DNA of 64,000 bases from positions 996,362-1,060,361 of the forward strand of contig NZ_AP018314.1 of assembly GCF_002368075.1 (NCBI RefSeq), read 5' to 3'. The stretch's first letter is position 1, and each line of letters opens with the position of its first letter. Of the stretch, positions 1 to 9,528 are shown piece after piece. Source of the stretch: Sphaerospermopsis kisseleviana NIES-73 (GTDB lineage: Bacteria > Cyanobacteriota > Cyanobacteriia > Cyanobacteriales > Nostocaceae). The notes beneath the pieces are model-generated. The model had not been told where the DNA came from. It saw only the letters and a program-made list of their open reading frames with translations, and did not search any database. The translations under genes were made by a program, and so were the position numbers.

Positions 1-1
1 T

Positions 2-439
2 ATGACTAATACACAACCTGCAATTTTAGGCTTTGATCCTGGTCGAGATAAATGTGGTGTAGCTGTGATGGGGTTGGATCGGCAGTTGTATTTTCATCAA
101 GTTGTACCTGCGGTTGAGGCGATCGCACAAATTTCTTCACTACGGCAAAAATACCCTGTTTCTTTAATTGTCATGGGGGATCAAACCACGGCGAAAAAGT
201 GGAAACAGCAACTGAATCAGGAATTAATTCCCTCTGTAAATATTGTGTTAGTGGATGAGCGTTATACAACTCTAGAAGCACGCGATCGCTATTGGCAGAT
301 GTTCCCACCTACAGGACTCACCAAACTTTTACCAAAAGGTTTGCGACAGCCACCACGACCAATAGATGATATTGTAGCTATCTTGTTAATTGAACGCTAC
401 CTTAACCGCTTAACTTCCAGCAGTTTTACTGACAACTGA
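2..439 (+). CDS. YqgF/RuvX-like RNase H-fold protein
   Basis: A 145-aa protein of the YqgF/RuvX family, RNase H-fold nucleases linked to pre-16S rRNA maturation or Holliday junction resolution. The first beta strand carries GFDPGRDKCGVA with the candidate catalytic D12; a DERYTT motif follows (E86), and PIDDIVA near the C-terminus supplies D122, matching the usual three acidic positions. The ATG lies one base inside the window, so the upstream region cannot be seen, but the N-terminus looks complete. It is convergent with the DUF3146 gene, 24 bp away. Which of the two family activities applies cannot be told from sequence. Confidence 0.85.
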   Translation: MTNTQPAILGFDPGRDKCGVAVMGLDRQLYFHQVVPAVEAIAQISSLRQKYPVSLIVMGDQTTAKKWKQQLNQELIPSVNIVLVDERYTTLEARDRYWQMFPPTGLTKLLPKGLRQPPRPIDDIVAILLIERYLNRLTSSSFTDN

Positions 440-463
440 CTCCTGACTCTTGACTCCTTCTAT

Positions 464-727
464 TTACAATTCAGCCCGAATAGTAAAAGCATAATCGCCT
501 CCTGGTTCTAATTGGTAATCTTGTTTTTCCAAAAAGCGGCCGAGAGGTTCTTTAATTAAAGCGCGACCCTGGGAAGGTTTGACAGATAGTTCTCCCCGAC
601 GGAAATGCCATTGAAAATGCCATTCAAAATCGCCGGCGCTGACATCACCTTCAAGAAAGCCATGTTGCCAAGATTGACGGGTGATTCTGACATGGGCGGT
701 AGTTTCTGGTAGACGTTTAGCACTCAC
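464..727 (-). CDS. DUF3146 family protein
   Basis: An 87-aa protein that I recognise as the cyanobacterial DUF3146 family, which has no known function. It has no signal peptide, membrane segment or catalytic motif. It contains a duplicated [13 protein letters not shown] aromatic stretch around residues 33-42, consistent with a small beta-rich domain. It is convergent with the YqgF-like gene. The heptad-repeat arrays begin about 80 bp upstream of its start, so its promoter must be short or lie inside the repeat region. Confidence 0.75.
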   Translation of the reverse strand: MSAKRLPETTAHVRITRQSWQHGFLEGDVSAGDFEWHFQWHFRRGELSVKPSQGRALIKEPLGRFLEKQDYQLEPGGDYAFTIRAEL

Positions 728-810
728 TATGCTGGGTGTCCGATGAGGGATAAAAGCGAACCATGTAGGTTACTTAATTTTTATGTACCAAAAATCTCTG
801 AAATTGACAA

Positions 811-928
811 ATTGGGAATTGGGAATGGGGAATTGGGAATGGGGAATTGGGAATGGGGAATTGGGAATGGGGAATTGGGAATGGGGAATTGGGTAATGGG
901 GAATTGGGAATTGGGAATTGGGTAATGG
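811..928 (+). repeat. Tandem heptad-type repeat array (GGGAATT / GGGAATG units)
   Basis: About 118 bp made almost entirely of alternating GGGAATT and GGGAATG units, with a few TAATGGG variants near the right end. Such short tandemly repeated sequences are known from heterocystous cyanobacteria. Open frames run through it only because the repeat lacks stops; they are not genes. Confidence 0.95.
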
Positions 929-942
929 TTAATATTATTCCC

Positions 943-1035
943 AATCACCAGTCACCAGTCACCAGTCACCAGTCACCAATCACCAGTCACCAGTCACCAG
1001 TCACCAGTCACCAATCACCAGTCACCAGTCACCAG
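943..1035 (+). repeat. Tandem heptad repeat array (CACCAGT units)
   Basis: About 13 copies of CACCAGT, with CACCAAT variants at nearly regular intervals, directly follow the GGGAAT array. The two arrays are separated by only about 14 bp. The region from 728 to 1165 otherwise holds no gene. Confidence 0.95.
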
Positions 1036-1083
1036 CGCCAACAGACATGATATCTATTCAAAAATAATTTAAAAAATCATACA

Positions 1084-1155
1084 GCGATGCCCGCTGAAAT
1101 AAGGCATCGCGGATTTTAGATTTGCGATTGATCTCTAATCCAAAATCTAAAATCC
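1084..1155 (-). terminator. Two inverted repeats downstream of pnp
   Basis: Two perfect inverted repeats lie just beyond the pnp stop codon: GCGATGCC/GGCATCGC (1084-1110) and a 13-bp arm pair GGATTTTAGATTT/AAATCTAAAATCC (1111-1155). They may act as terminator or 3'-end stabilising hairpins for pnp. The second arm resembles AT-rich dispersed repeats elsewhere in the window (for example 15890-15925), so it may instead be a mobile repeat. Confidence 0.55.
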
Positions 1156-1165
1156 TTAATCGTTG

Positions 1166-3322
1166 TTAACGATTTGTAGCCGCAGCTTCTCGCGCAGCAG
1201 CTGCTTGATCAGGGTGTATACCCAAGCGTGTCAGGTTAATTCTACCTTTATTGTCAATTTCGCGCACTTTGACAATCACTTCATCACCAACGGCTACTTC
1301 ATCTTCCACTTTACCAACACGATAGTCAGCAAGTTGAGAAATGTGAATCATGCCTTCTTTTCCGGGCAAAAATTCCACAAATGCACCAATAGGTATAATC
1401 CGTGTCACACGACCTATGTAAACATCCCCTTCATTGAGTTTACGAGTCATGCCTTGAATGATGCTCTTTGCTCTCTTTGCTCTGCCTTCATCGACTGCGG
1501 AAATGGTGACTGTACCATTATCTTCAATGTCGATTTTTGCACCAGTTTCTTCGGTAATTCCTTTGATGGTTTTACCACCGGGTCCAATGACCAGACCAAT
1601 CATTTCTGGATCAATCTTGATCGTCAATAGACGTGGGGCAAAGGGTGAGGTTTCGGTGCGTGGTGTGTCGATGGTCTGGAGCATTTTCTCCAAAATATGT
1701 AACCGGGCTGCTTTAGCTTGCTCAACAGCTTGTTTAATCACGTCCAAGGACAAACCGGATATTTTCATATCCATTTGTAAGGCGGTGATGCCTGTATCAG
1801 TACCCGCAACTTTGAAGTCCATGTCCCCTAAGAAGTCTTCAATGCCTTGAATATCGGTGAGAACGCGCACTTCGTCGCCTTCTTTAATCAAGCCCATTGC
1901 TGCACCGGTGACAGGTTTGATAATGGGTACACCCGCATCCATAAGGGCGAGAGTAGAACCACAGACAGAACCCATTGAGGTAGAACCGTTGGAAGAAAGC
2001 ACTTCTGATACTACGCGGATGACGTAGGGGAATTGTTCTTTGGGCGGTAGTACGGGTAAAATCGCTCTTTCGGCTAAAGCACCATGACCTATTTCTCGTC
2101 TTCCTGGCGCACGCATGGGTTTGGTTTCACCGACGGAGAAGGGTGGGAAATTGTAATGATGCAGATAGCGTTTAGATTGATCTATTTGCAGATCATCATT
2201 GAGATTTTGAGCATCTCCTGGTGTACCCAGGGTACAAGCAGATAATACTTGAGTGAGTCCCCGGTTAAATAACCCACTGCCATGTACACGACGGGGTAAA
2301 ACTCCGACTTGGCAAGATATAGGACGGACTTCATCTAATTTACGACCATCAACGCGCACGTTATCTTCAATGATTTGACGGCGCATAAAATATTTGGTGA
2401 TATCCTTAAAGGTATTACCAAGGGCTTTGCTATCGGCTGTAGCAGCTACACGAATGGGATCTTCTTCGGGTAAGGCTTCTATTTCCGCTTTGATTTCATC
2501 CTTAACTGCATCTAAAGCTGTATCACGCTCGTTTTTGGTTAACTCAAATTGAGCCAAGATTTTTTTAATTTCTGCACTGGCGCGATCGCGGATATAGTTT
2601 TCTAATGTTTGATCTACTTCCGGTGGCTCTTCTTGGACGAGTTTTAAACCCAGTTCTTCAACTAAATCTAGCTGTGCTTGGATTAAATCCCGCACTGCTT
2701 CGTAACCAAAATCAATGGCCTCGATGATATCTCGCTCTGGTAACTGATTTGCTCCGGCTTCCACCATGATCACACCATCAGGTGAACCAGCAACTACTAA
2801 ATCCAAATCACCCGCTTCAATTTCCGCATAGGTGGGGTTAATAATGAAATCATCACCTACTAAACCTACCCGCACTGCTGCCATTGGTCCATTAAAAGGA
2901 ATTTGGGCAATAAGAGTAGCGATAGAAGCGCCAGTTACAGCTAACACATCTGGCGGTACTTGTTCATCCATTGACAGGGTGAAAGCAATAATTTGCAAAT
3001 CATCCCGTAACCATGAAGGAAACAAAGGACGCAAAGGACGGTCAATCAGACGGCTAGTTAAAATCGCTTTTTCAGGTGGACGACCTTCACGGCGCATGAT
3101 ACCACCAGGGATTCTTCCTGCTGCATACAGTCTTTCTTCATAATCTACCGTCAGGGGAAGAAAATCAACGCCTTCTCTGGCTTCTGACCTTGTAGCTGTC
3201 ACTAAAACAGCAGTATCCCCCGATTCTATCAACACCGACCCACCCGCTTGGGGGGCTAACAGTCCTACCTTCAGTCGAATATCCCGTCCATCAAAGGATA
3301 TTGACTTCTCAAATTCTGCCAT
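1166..3322 (-). CDS. pnp: Polyribonucleotide nucleotidyltransferase (PNPase)
   Basis: A 718-aa PNPase, the phosphorolytic 3'-5' exoribonuclease that degrades and tails RNA. The order is standard: first RNase PH domain (about 1-140), linker helical domain, second RNase PH domain (about 320-540, with [19 protein letters not shown]), KH domain ([14 protein letters not shown] near 570) and S1 domain ([16 protein letters not shown] near 640-700). The length is typical. It appears to be transcribed alone, with inverted repeats just past the stop and a 399-bp repeat-containing spacer upstream. Confidence 0.97.
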   Translation of the reverse strand: MAEFEKSISFDGRDIRLKVGLLAPQAGGSVLIESGDTAVLVTATRSEAREGVDFLPLTVDYEERLYAAGRIPGGIMRREGRPPEKAILTSRLIDRPLRPLFPSWLRDDLQIIAFTLSMDEQVPPDVLAVTGASIATLIAQIPFNGPMAAVRVGLVGDDFIINPTYAEIEAGDLDLVVAGSPDGVIMVEAGANQLPERDIIEAIDFGYEAVRDLIQAQLDLVEELGLKLVQEEPPEVDQTLENYIRDRASAEIKKILAQFELTKNERDTALDAVKDEIKAEIEALPEEDPIRVAATADSKALGNTFKDITKYFMRRQIIEDNVRVDGRKLDEVRPISCQVGVLPRRVHGSGLFNRGLTQVLSACTLGTPGDAQNLNDDLQIDQSKRYLHHYNFPPFSVGETKPMRAPGRREIGHGALAERAILPVLPPKEQFPYVIRVVSEVLSSNGSTSMGSVCGSTLALMDAGVPIIKPVTGAAMGLIKEGDEVRVLTDIQGIEDFLGDMDFKVAGTDTGITALQMDMKISGLSLDVIKQAVEQAKAARLHILEKMLQTIDTPRTETSPFAPRLLTIKIDPEMIGLVIGPGGKTIKGITEETGAKIDIEDNGTVTISAVDEGRAKRAKSIIQGMTRKLNEGDVYIGRVTRIIPIGAFVEFLPGKEGMIHISQLADYRVGKVEDEVAVGDEVIVKVREIDNKGRINLTRLGIHPDQAAAAREAAATNR

Positions 3323-3436
3323 TCAGTTTTTTTTCCTTCTATGCACGCTATTCTCTCTCTGTGGCAATCCTAACATTTATGCTATATGGACGGCTTCTTT
3401 TAGATATATTAGTTTCATAGACTAGATTCAAGGGGC

Positions 3437-3480
3437 AGGTGACTGGGGACTGGGGACTGGGGACTGGTGACAGGTGACAG
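3437..3480 (+). repeat. Heptad repeats (GGGGACT / GGTGACA type)
   Basis: A short run of GGTGACT, GGGGACT and GGTGACA heptamers. The same family occurs at 11615-11660 and, on the opposite strand, as CACCAGT at 943-1035. Confidence 0.85.
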
Positions 3481-3625
3481 TAAGAAAAAATAGGAGTTAA
3501 GGAGTTACATTGAATTGTTGAATAGTCCGATATAAATTCTCAAATATAATTTTTTTTACATAGCAGTATGCACTTGCATGAGATATAAAATTTACACAAA
3601 AAATCATACAATACAATACTTCAAG

Positions 3626-3690
3626 TCTGTTCCCTGTTCCCTGCGATGCACTGAGCTTGTCGAAGTGTTCCCTGTTTCCTATTCCCTATT
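3626..3690 (+). repeat. TTCCCTG heptad array split by a small palindromic insert
   Basis: TTCCCTG-type heptads (3626-3643 and 3668-3690) are interrupted by GCGATGCACTGAGC followed by TTGTCGAAGTG. The CACTGAG...CGAAGTG core is an imperfect palindrome. A related TTCGACTTCGCTCAG block interrupts another repeat at about 46765, so this looks like a small element that inserts into other repeats. Confidence 0.7.
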
Positions 3691-3721
3691 ATTTCCTGAA
3701 AACAATTAGCATCTGAGAAAT

Positions 3722-6700
3722 ATGGCAATTTTACACGGTATTTGGTTAAATAAAGGGCAAAATTATACTGATAATTGTTTATTTATTTGGGGAGAAACTT
3801 GGCGAAGTTCCCAGATTAATCTGGAATCTATTACCGCCGATGAAATCCCACTTAATCCTTTGGCAATGACTCCAACTGAGTTGAGGGAATGGTTAGCAGT
3901 CAATAATTTAGAAATTTCTAATTATATTCAAGATATTGCAACATCTCCATCTGCTGTTACTCCAATCAAAGGACGTAAAACAGCACATAAAACAGAAAAG
4001 ACTTTACCAACATACTCACAAATTATTGCTTTACCAACTAATTTTATAGAAACAGAATCTGCTATTTATCCCATAAATTCTGCTAGTTTAGAGATTGATA
4101 GTAATTCACCAAAATACTTACAACCTTGGAGAATTGAAGGTTTTTGTCTCCACCCTAGCGCCGCCATTAAATTTCTCACTGCTTTACCATTGAGTTCAAC
4201 AGATAATAAAGATGCTTTTTTAGGTGGAGATTTGCGTTTTTGGTTACAAATGGCGCGATGGAGTTTAGATTTAATTGCCCGTTGTAAGTTTTTACCGAAT
4301 ATTATAGAAAATCCAGATAATTCTCTAGTTGGTAAATGGCAGGTACTTTTAGATAGTGCTATAGATGCTACTCGTTTAGAAAAATTTGCGGCGAAAATGC
4401 CGTTAGTTTGTCGTACTTATCAACCAGATAGAGAAGATTTTAGCAGTAAATTAATAGTTGATTTACCTGGAGAACCGCAAGGATTAATTTTGGCATTTCT
4501 CAATAATATCATAGATGCCCAAATTCGAGAAATGGTTGGTTCTCAATCTCTCATTGATAATAAATTAATGATGTCCTTACCATCTGCGGTACAGCAGTGG
4601 TTACAGTCCTTAACGAGTGCATCAAATCAAGGATTAAATCAAATTAATGCTGATGCAATGGGAGTAGAAAGATTAGAATCAGCCCTGAAAGCATGGACTT
4701 TACCTTTACAATATCAATTAACAGGAAAAGCTGCATTTAGAACTTGTTTTCAACTCCATCCCCCAGCAGCAGAAACAACAGATTGGAAGTTAGCTTATTT
4801 TCTCCAAGCAGCGGATGATTCAGAATTTTTAATAGATGCTAAAACTATTTGGAGTCATCCAGTAAAAACATTAGTTTATCAACATCGTCAAATTGAACAA
4901 CCACAGGAAACATTTTTGCGGGGTTTGGGTTTAGCTTCTCGATTATATCCCGTGATTGCGCCTAGTTTAGAAACAGAATCTCCTGAATTTTGTCACCTCA
5001 CTCCTATGCAAGCTTATGAATTTATTAAAACTGTAACTTGGAGATTAGAAGATAGCGGCTTAGGGGTAATTTTACCACCAAGTTTAGCAAATCGTGAAGG
5101 TTGGGCTAATCGTTTAGGTTTGAAAATTAATGCTGAACCACCCAAGCAAAAATCAGGACGTTTGGGGTTACAAAGTTTGTTAAACTTTCAATGGCAATTA
5201 GCAATTGGTGGACAGACAATTTCTAAAGCTGAGTTTGATAAACTGGTAGCTTTAAATAGTCCTTTAGTAGAAATTAACGGTGAATGGGTAGAACTAAGAA
5301 ACCAAGATATTAAAACTGCCCAAAACTTTTTTGCATCTCGTAAAGAACAATTATATTTATCTTTAGAAGATGCTTTAAGAATTAGTACCGGTGATACTCA
5401 AGTGATTGAAAAATTGCCTGTTGTGAGTTTTGACGCTGCTGGTGCATTGCAAGAATTAGTAGGGACTTTAACTAATAATCAAGATATTCAACCTTTACCA
5501 ACACCTGACAATTTTCAAGGTAAATTACGACCTTATCAAGAACGGGGTGCAGCTTGGTTAGCATTTTTAGAAAGATGGGGTTTAGGTGCTTGTTTAGCGG
5601 ATGATATGGGACTAGGAAAATCGGTACAATTTATTGTTTTTCTCCTGCATCTCCAAGAAAAAGACGCATTAGAAAACCCGACGCTTTTAGTATGTCCCAC
5701 TTCGGTTTTAGGAAATTGGGCAAAAGAAGTTAAAAAATTTGCCCCTAAATTGAAAGTTTTAGAATATCATGGTGATAAACGCCCCAAAGGTAAAAGTTTT
5801 ACGGCAATAGTAAATAAATACGATTTAGTAATTACTAGCTATTCATTGGTACAGCGAGATATTAATTTATTAAAAACCATGAATTGGCAAATAGTTGTTT
5901 TAGATGAAGCCCAAAATATCAAAAATGCTGATTCTAAACAATCTCAAGCTGTGCGAAAATTGGACACTACATTTAGAATTGCTTTAACCGGAACACCTGT
6001 AGAAAATAGATTGCAGGAATTATGGTCTATTTTAGATTTTCTCAATCCTGGTTATTTGGGTAATAAACAATTTTTCCAAAGACGTTTTGCCATGCCTATT
6101 GAAAAGTATGGTGATACTGCTTCTTTAGGACAATTGCGGTCTTTAGTACAACCTTTTATTTTACGACGTTTGAAAACTGATAAATCAATTATTCAAGACT
6201 TGCCAGAAAAACAAGAAATGACTGTATTTTGTGGTTTAACTGCTGAACAAGGGGAATTATATCAACAGTTGATAGACGAATCTTTGATGGCAATTGAATC
6301 AGCAGCAGGTTTACAACGTCGGGGTATGATTTTAGGTTTGTTGGTGAAACTCAAACAAATTTGTAATCATCCAGCACAATTTTTAAAAGAGTCAAATTTA
6401 GCAAAACATCATTCTGCAAAATTACAACGTCTAGAAGAAATGTTAGAAGAAGTTGTGGCAGAAGAAAACCGGGCTTTAATTTTTACTCAGTTTGCCGAAT
6501 GGGGTAAATTATTAAAACCCTATTTAGAAAAACGTTTAGGCAGGGAAATTTTCTTTTTATATGGTAGCACCAGTAAAAAACAACGGGAAGAAATGATTGA
6601 TCGTTTTCAACATGATCCCCAAGGACCACCAATTATGATTTTGTCTTTAAAAGCTGGTGGTGTGGGTTTAAATTTAACCAGGGCAAATCATGTATTTCAT

Positions 6701-6967
6701 TTTGATAGATGGTGGAATCCTGCGGTGGAAAATCAAGCTACAGACCGAGTTTTTAGAATTGGACAAACTAAGAATGTACAGGTTCATAAATTTGTGTGTA
6801 CTGGAACTTTAGAAGAGAAAATTAATGAGATGATTGAAAGTAAGAAACAATTAGCAGAACAGGTGGTTGGTGCTGGTGAAGAATGGTTAACAGAACTTGA
6901 TACAGATCAATTACGTGATTTATTATTATTGGACAGAAATGCGATAATCGATGAAGATGAGGAATAG
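3722..6967 (+). CDS. SNF2-family DEAD/DEAH-type helicase
   Basis: A 1081-aa Snf2/HepA-type ATPase. The C-terminal half holds the motor: Walker A LADDMGLGKSVQ near residue 628, the DEAQ box VVLDEAQNIKN near 727, motif III LTGTPVENRLQELWS, and motifs V/VI ILSLKAGGVGLNL...DRVFRIGQ near 975-1010. The N-terminal 550 residues match the usual bacterial SNF2-associated region (DUF3670-like). Such proteins translocate on double-stranded DNA or remodel DNA-protein complexes; the substrate here is unknown. No SWIM zinc finger is visible. No restriction or phage-defence partner adjoins it. Confidence 0.93.
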   Translation: MAILHGIWLNKGQNYTDNCLFIWGETWRSSQINLESITADEIPLNPLAMTPTELREWLAVNNLEISNYIQDIATSPSAVTPIKGRKTAHKTEKTLPTYSQIIALPTNFIETESAIYPINSASLEIDSNSPKYLQPWRIEGFCLHPSAAIKFLTALPLSSTDNKDAFLGGDLRFWLQMARWSLDLIARCKFLPNIIENPDNSLVGKWQVLLDSAIDATRLEKFAAKMPLVCRTYQPDREDFSSKLIVDLPGEPQGLILAFLNNIIDAQIREMVGSQSLIDNKLMMSLPSAVQQWLQSLTSASNQGLNQINADAMGVERLESALKAWTLPLQYQLTGKAAFRTCFQLHPPAAETTDWKLAYFLQAADDSEFLIDAKTIWSHPVKTLVYQHRQIEQPQETFLRGLGLASRLYPVIAPSLETESPEFCHLTPMQAYEFIKTVTWRLEDSGLGVILPPSLANREGWANRLGLKINAEPPKQKSGRLGLQSLLNFQWQLAIGGQTISKAEFDKLVALNSPLVEINGEWVELRNQDIKTAQNFFASRKEQLYLSLEDALRISTGDTQVIEKLPVVSFDAAGALQELVGTLTNNQDIQPLPTPDNFQGKLRPYQERGAAWLAFLERWGLGACLADDMGLGKSVQFIVFLLHLQEKDALENPTLLVCPTSVLGNWAKEVKKFAPKLKVLEYHGDKRPKGKSFTAIVNKYDLVITSYSLVQRDINLLKTMNWQIVVLDEAQNIKNADSKQSQAVRKLDTTFRIALTGTPVENRLQELWSILDFLNPGYLGNKQFFQRRFAMPIEKYGDTASLGQLRSLVQPFILRRLKTDKSIIQDLPEKQEMTVFCGLTAEQGELYQQLIDESLMAIESAAGLQRRGMILGLLVKLKQICNHPAQFLKESNLAKHHSAKLQRLEEMLEEVVAEENRALIFTQFAEWGKLLKPYLEKRLGREIFFLYGSTSKKQREEMIDRFQHDPQGPPIMILSLKAGGVGLNLTRANHVFHFDRWWNPAVENQATDRVFRIGQTKNVQVHKFVCTGTLEEKINEMIESKKQLAEQVVGAGEEWLTELDTDQLRDLLLLDRNAIIDEDEE

Positions 6968-7117
6968 GAGTTGTAGGGACAAACCCCCCGTGGTTGCCCG
7001 TACAGGAATCAGTTATGTACCTGGAAGATTGAAGGACAAAGAATAAAAAGAAACAGATGTAGATGACATTCCTAAAATTAAAAAGTCTGAATACTGACGA
7101 GGAAGTTTAAAGAAAAT

Positions 7118-7755
7118 ATGACAGAAAATATAGACCATGACCGCTTGTTTAAAGAACTAATATCAACCTTTTTCGTGGAATTTATAGAATTATTCTTTCC
7201 TCAAGTTCTCGAATATATAGACACGAAATCAATTACATTCTTAGACAAAGAAATATTTACTGATGTTACCGCAGGAGATAAATATGAAACAGACCTGATA
7301 GCGAAAGTTAAATTTTTAGGTCAACCTTCTTATTTTGTGATTCATATTGAAGCCGAATCAGGTGCAAGACCAAAATTTAATCAAAGATGTTTCGTTATTT
7401 TGCCAGATTAGATGAAAAATTGGACTTACCAATATATCCGATAGTGATATTTTCCTATGACTCACCGAAAACCGTAGCCATAAATAACTATCAAATCAAC
7501 TTTCCTGATTTTCAAGTGTTAAAATTTAATTATCAAGTAGTGCAACTGAATCAACTCAACTGGCGGGATTTTTTAACCAGTCCAAATCCAGTTGCATCAG
7601 CTTTGATGTCAAAAATGAACATAGCACCAGAGGACAGGCCAAAAGTTAAAGCAGAATGTTTAAGGTTGTTAGTAACCTTAAAATTAAACCCTGCAAAAAT
7701 GCAATTGATATCAGGTTTCATTGACACATACTTGAGATTAAATAAAATAGAAAAA
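7118..7755 (+). pseudogene. Rpn/DUF4351-type nuclease gene, frameshifted and truncated
   Basis: The first frame (from ATG 7118) encodes MTENIDHDRLFKELISTFF, the typical start of cyanobacterial Rpn-family (putative transposase/nuclease) proteins, and runs into a stop at 7411. The expected continuation (MFRYFARLDEKLDLPIYPI) is in another frame from about 7387, consistent with loss of one A in the AGATG context. The second frame is then cut at 7755 by the ISAs1 element, after the segment LRLNKIEKQ. The C-terminal portion of the family is missing on the far side of the element. Confidence 0.8.
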
Positions 7756-9185
7756 CAGGGTAAGCTCATCTAATTTGGTATAAAATGAACTTGACAAAAG
7801 AAACAAGATAAGCAGCAGCGAGCAGAGAAAAATTTGACTTGACATGGGAGCAAAAGAAGTGAGATGAGGAGATAAGCTCCCCCTTCAACTCTAGGAATAA
7901 AGGTTTATGTCAGCAGGATTTGAAACTAAGTCAAGTGCTTCCAAGAAAAGAAATCATCATCAGGTAAAGCCAAGACAGGTGGCATCCATTGAAGCCATTC
8001 AACAAAGTTTAGTGGAAAATTTTGGAGACATAAAAGACAAGAGAGTAGAGCGAACAAAGAAACATCAACTCAAAGATATATTAGTTATAGCGATTCTGGC
8101 AGTAATAGCCGGAGCGCAAGGGTGGGAAGACATAGAGAACTACGGTATCAGCAAGCAGGAGTGGTTAGAAGAGTTTTTGGAATTACCAAATGGAATTCCC
8201 TCCGATGACACCTTCAGACGGGTATTTGAGTTCATCAATCCCGAAGAATTAAATCGTTGTTTCAGCAGATGGATAGAAACCCTAGTGACAAACATGGGAG
8301 GAGAAATAATTCCCATAGACGGAAAGACAATTAGGGGTTCTTACGACCGAAATCAAGGGAAATCAGCATTGCATGTCATTAGTGCCTGGGCAAGTGAACA
8401 GAATTTGGTCTTGGCACAGATGAAAGTAGAAGATAAATCCAACGAGATTACAGCAATTCCGGCATTATTAGAGTTATTGGATATCACAGGCTCTATCATC
8501 ACCATTGATGCAATGGGGACTCAAACCGAGATTGCCAACAAGATTATTGATAAAAAAGCAGATTATGTTTTAGCACTAAAGGCAAATCACCCAACTCTCT
8601 ACAATCAGGTAAAACAATGGTTTGAAACAGCATCTTCACTCTCTTTTCAAGGTATTGATGTCAGTTATGACCACCGCATTGAAAAAGGACATCACCGTAC
8701 GGAAATCCGTCAAGTTTGGTCTGTTCCAGTTTCGGCTCTTGGTGAACTTTACCAACCCAAAATCTGGGCTGGACTCCAAAGTGTAGTGATGGTTGTTCGG
8801 GAGCGTCGTCTTTGGAATCAAACTACTCGTGAGGTTCAATTTTATCTCTCTTCTTTACCCAGTGATGCTCAACTTTTAGGTCGAGCCATCCGTAAACATT
8901 GGGGAATTGAGAACCAAGCTCACTGGATTCTTGATTGTACTTTTGCTGAGGATTCTTGTCGTATTCGCTCTTGGAATAGCCCCCGAAATTTTGCTCTTTT
9001 ACGACGCATTGCTCTCAATGCTCTTAATCGTGAACAAACTTATAAACGTAGTCTGCGACAAAAAATGAAACGCACTGCTATGGATAACGATTACATGATT
9101 CAAGTTCTCAGTTCTTGTTTCATTGACTCTACATTAGATTCCGAAAAGCCCTTATGTCAAGCCTGATTGAGATGCTCTTACCCTG
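7756..9185 (+). mobile_element. ISAs1-family insertion sequence
   Basis: A 1430-bp element with imperfect terminal inverted repeats: left end CAGGGTAAGCTCATCT (7756-7771) and right end reading CAGGGTAAGAGCATCT on the minus strand (9170-9185). It holds one transposase gene that fills nearly the whole element. The 8-bp flanks (TAGAAAAA left, CATACTGT right) do not match, so there is no target duplication. Confidence 0.88.
7907..9166 (+). CDS. ISAs1-family DDE transposase
   Basis: A 419-aa transposase that looks intact. It has the N-terminal DDE_Tnp_1-associated domain (about 35-125) and a DDE core with D138 (IPIDGKTIRGS), D201 (ITIDAMGTQ) and E335 (HWGIENQAHWILD), the expected spacing and motifs for this family. 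The ATG lies 151 bp inside the left end and the stop 19 bp before the right end. No frameshift is visible, so the element may still be active. Confidence 0.93.
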   Translation: MSAGFETKSSASKKRNHHQVKPRQVASIEAIQQSLVENFGDIKDKRVERTKKHQLKDILVIAILAVIAGAQGWEDIENYGISKQEWLEEFLELPNGIPSDDTFRRVFEFINPEELNRCFSRWIETLVTNMGGEIIPIDGKTIRGSYDRNQGKSALHVISAWASEQNLVLAQMKVEDKSNEITAIPALLELLDITGSIITIDAMGTQTEIANKIIDKKADYVLALKANHPTLYNQVKQWFETASSLSFQGIDVSYDHRIEKGHHRTEIRQVWSVPVSALGELYQPKIWAGLQSVVMVVRERRLWNQTTREVQFYLSSLPSDAQLLGRAIRKHWGIENQAHWILDCTFAEDSCRIRSWNSPRNFALLRRIALNALNREQTYKRSLRQKMKRTAMDNDYMIQVLSSCFIDSTLDSEKPLCQA

Positions 9186-9327
9186 CATACTGTTTTTGTA
9201 GTAATTCTGTTAAATCTGAAGATAAATCCCCTTTAAGTAAGGACATTGCTACCTGTGCTTGTTCATCTGGTGGTAACTGTTTTACAACTGCAATCAGTTG
9301 TTCTAGGGTAATAGGAATAGATATCAT
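9178..9327 (-). pseudogene. Truncated VapB-like antitoxin fragment ending in the IS terminus
   Basis: A 49-codon frame starts at 9327 and encodes MISIPITLEQLIAVVKQL, then PPDEQAQVAMSLLKGDL and a short tail. This resembles the N-terminal part of small cyanobacterial antitoxins. The stop codon TAA lies in the terminal inverted repeat of the ISAs1 element, so the natural C-terminus and any downstream toxin are lost. The family call is tentative. Confidence 0.5.
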
Positions 9328-9419
9328 TGCATCTTGAAATATTGTTTACTTAATTAAATTATAAAGCTATTTAAAACCATTTTGTTGCCAATCCTGTAAA
9401 AAATCCTTAAAAAGAAATC

Positions 9420-9461
9420 ATCCTGTAAGTCCTCAAATCCTGGACATCCTGATTCAGACAA
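9420..9461 (+). repeat. Dispersed repeat (ATCCTGTAAGTCC ... CATCCTGATTCAGACAA)
   Basis: One copy of an interspersed repeat whose 3' half is GGACATCCTGATTCAGACAA. Other copies in the window lie at 12484-12516 and 46741-46805. A partial extra ATCCTGTAAAAAATCC unit precedes it at about 9391. Confidence 0.8.
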
Positions 9462-9491
9462 TTTCAATTTCCTATGTCAGCAATAACAAGA

Positions 9492-9518
9492 TAGGGGTTT
9501 GGCATTGCTAAACCCCTA
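9492..9518 (-). terminator. Palindromic hairpin downstream of htpG
   Basis: TAGGGGTTT and AAACCCCTA form a perfect 9-bp stem around GGCATTGCT, 11 bp beyond the htpG stop. It belongs to a family of AGGGGTTTAGCA/TGCTAAACCCCT palindromes also found at 12231 and 45868. The position fits a terminator, but there is no long T tract. Confidence 0.6.
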
Positions 9519-9528
9519 CATATTGTAC

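Larger units (their letters stand above)
3323..3721. other. Intergenic region between divergent pnp and SNF2 helicase genes
   Basis: These 399 bp hold the promoters of both divergent genes, which I cannot place confidently, and two heptad-repeat blocks annotated separately. The middle part (about 3485-3620) is AT-rich. I see no coding potential. Confidence 0.7.

Noticed and set aside
743..1050. Open frames of 60 and 67 codons
   Set aside because: They are translations of the heptad arrays, with repetitive peptides such as GNGELGMGN.
1163..1630. 155-codon frame antisense to pnp
   Set aside because: It is a shadow of the well-supported pnp gene; the same applies to antisense frames in htpG, clpB, chlH and metH.
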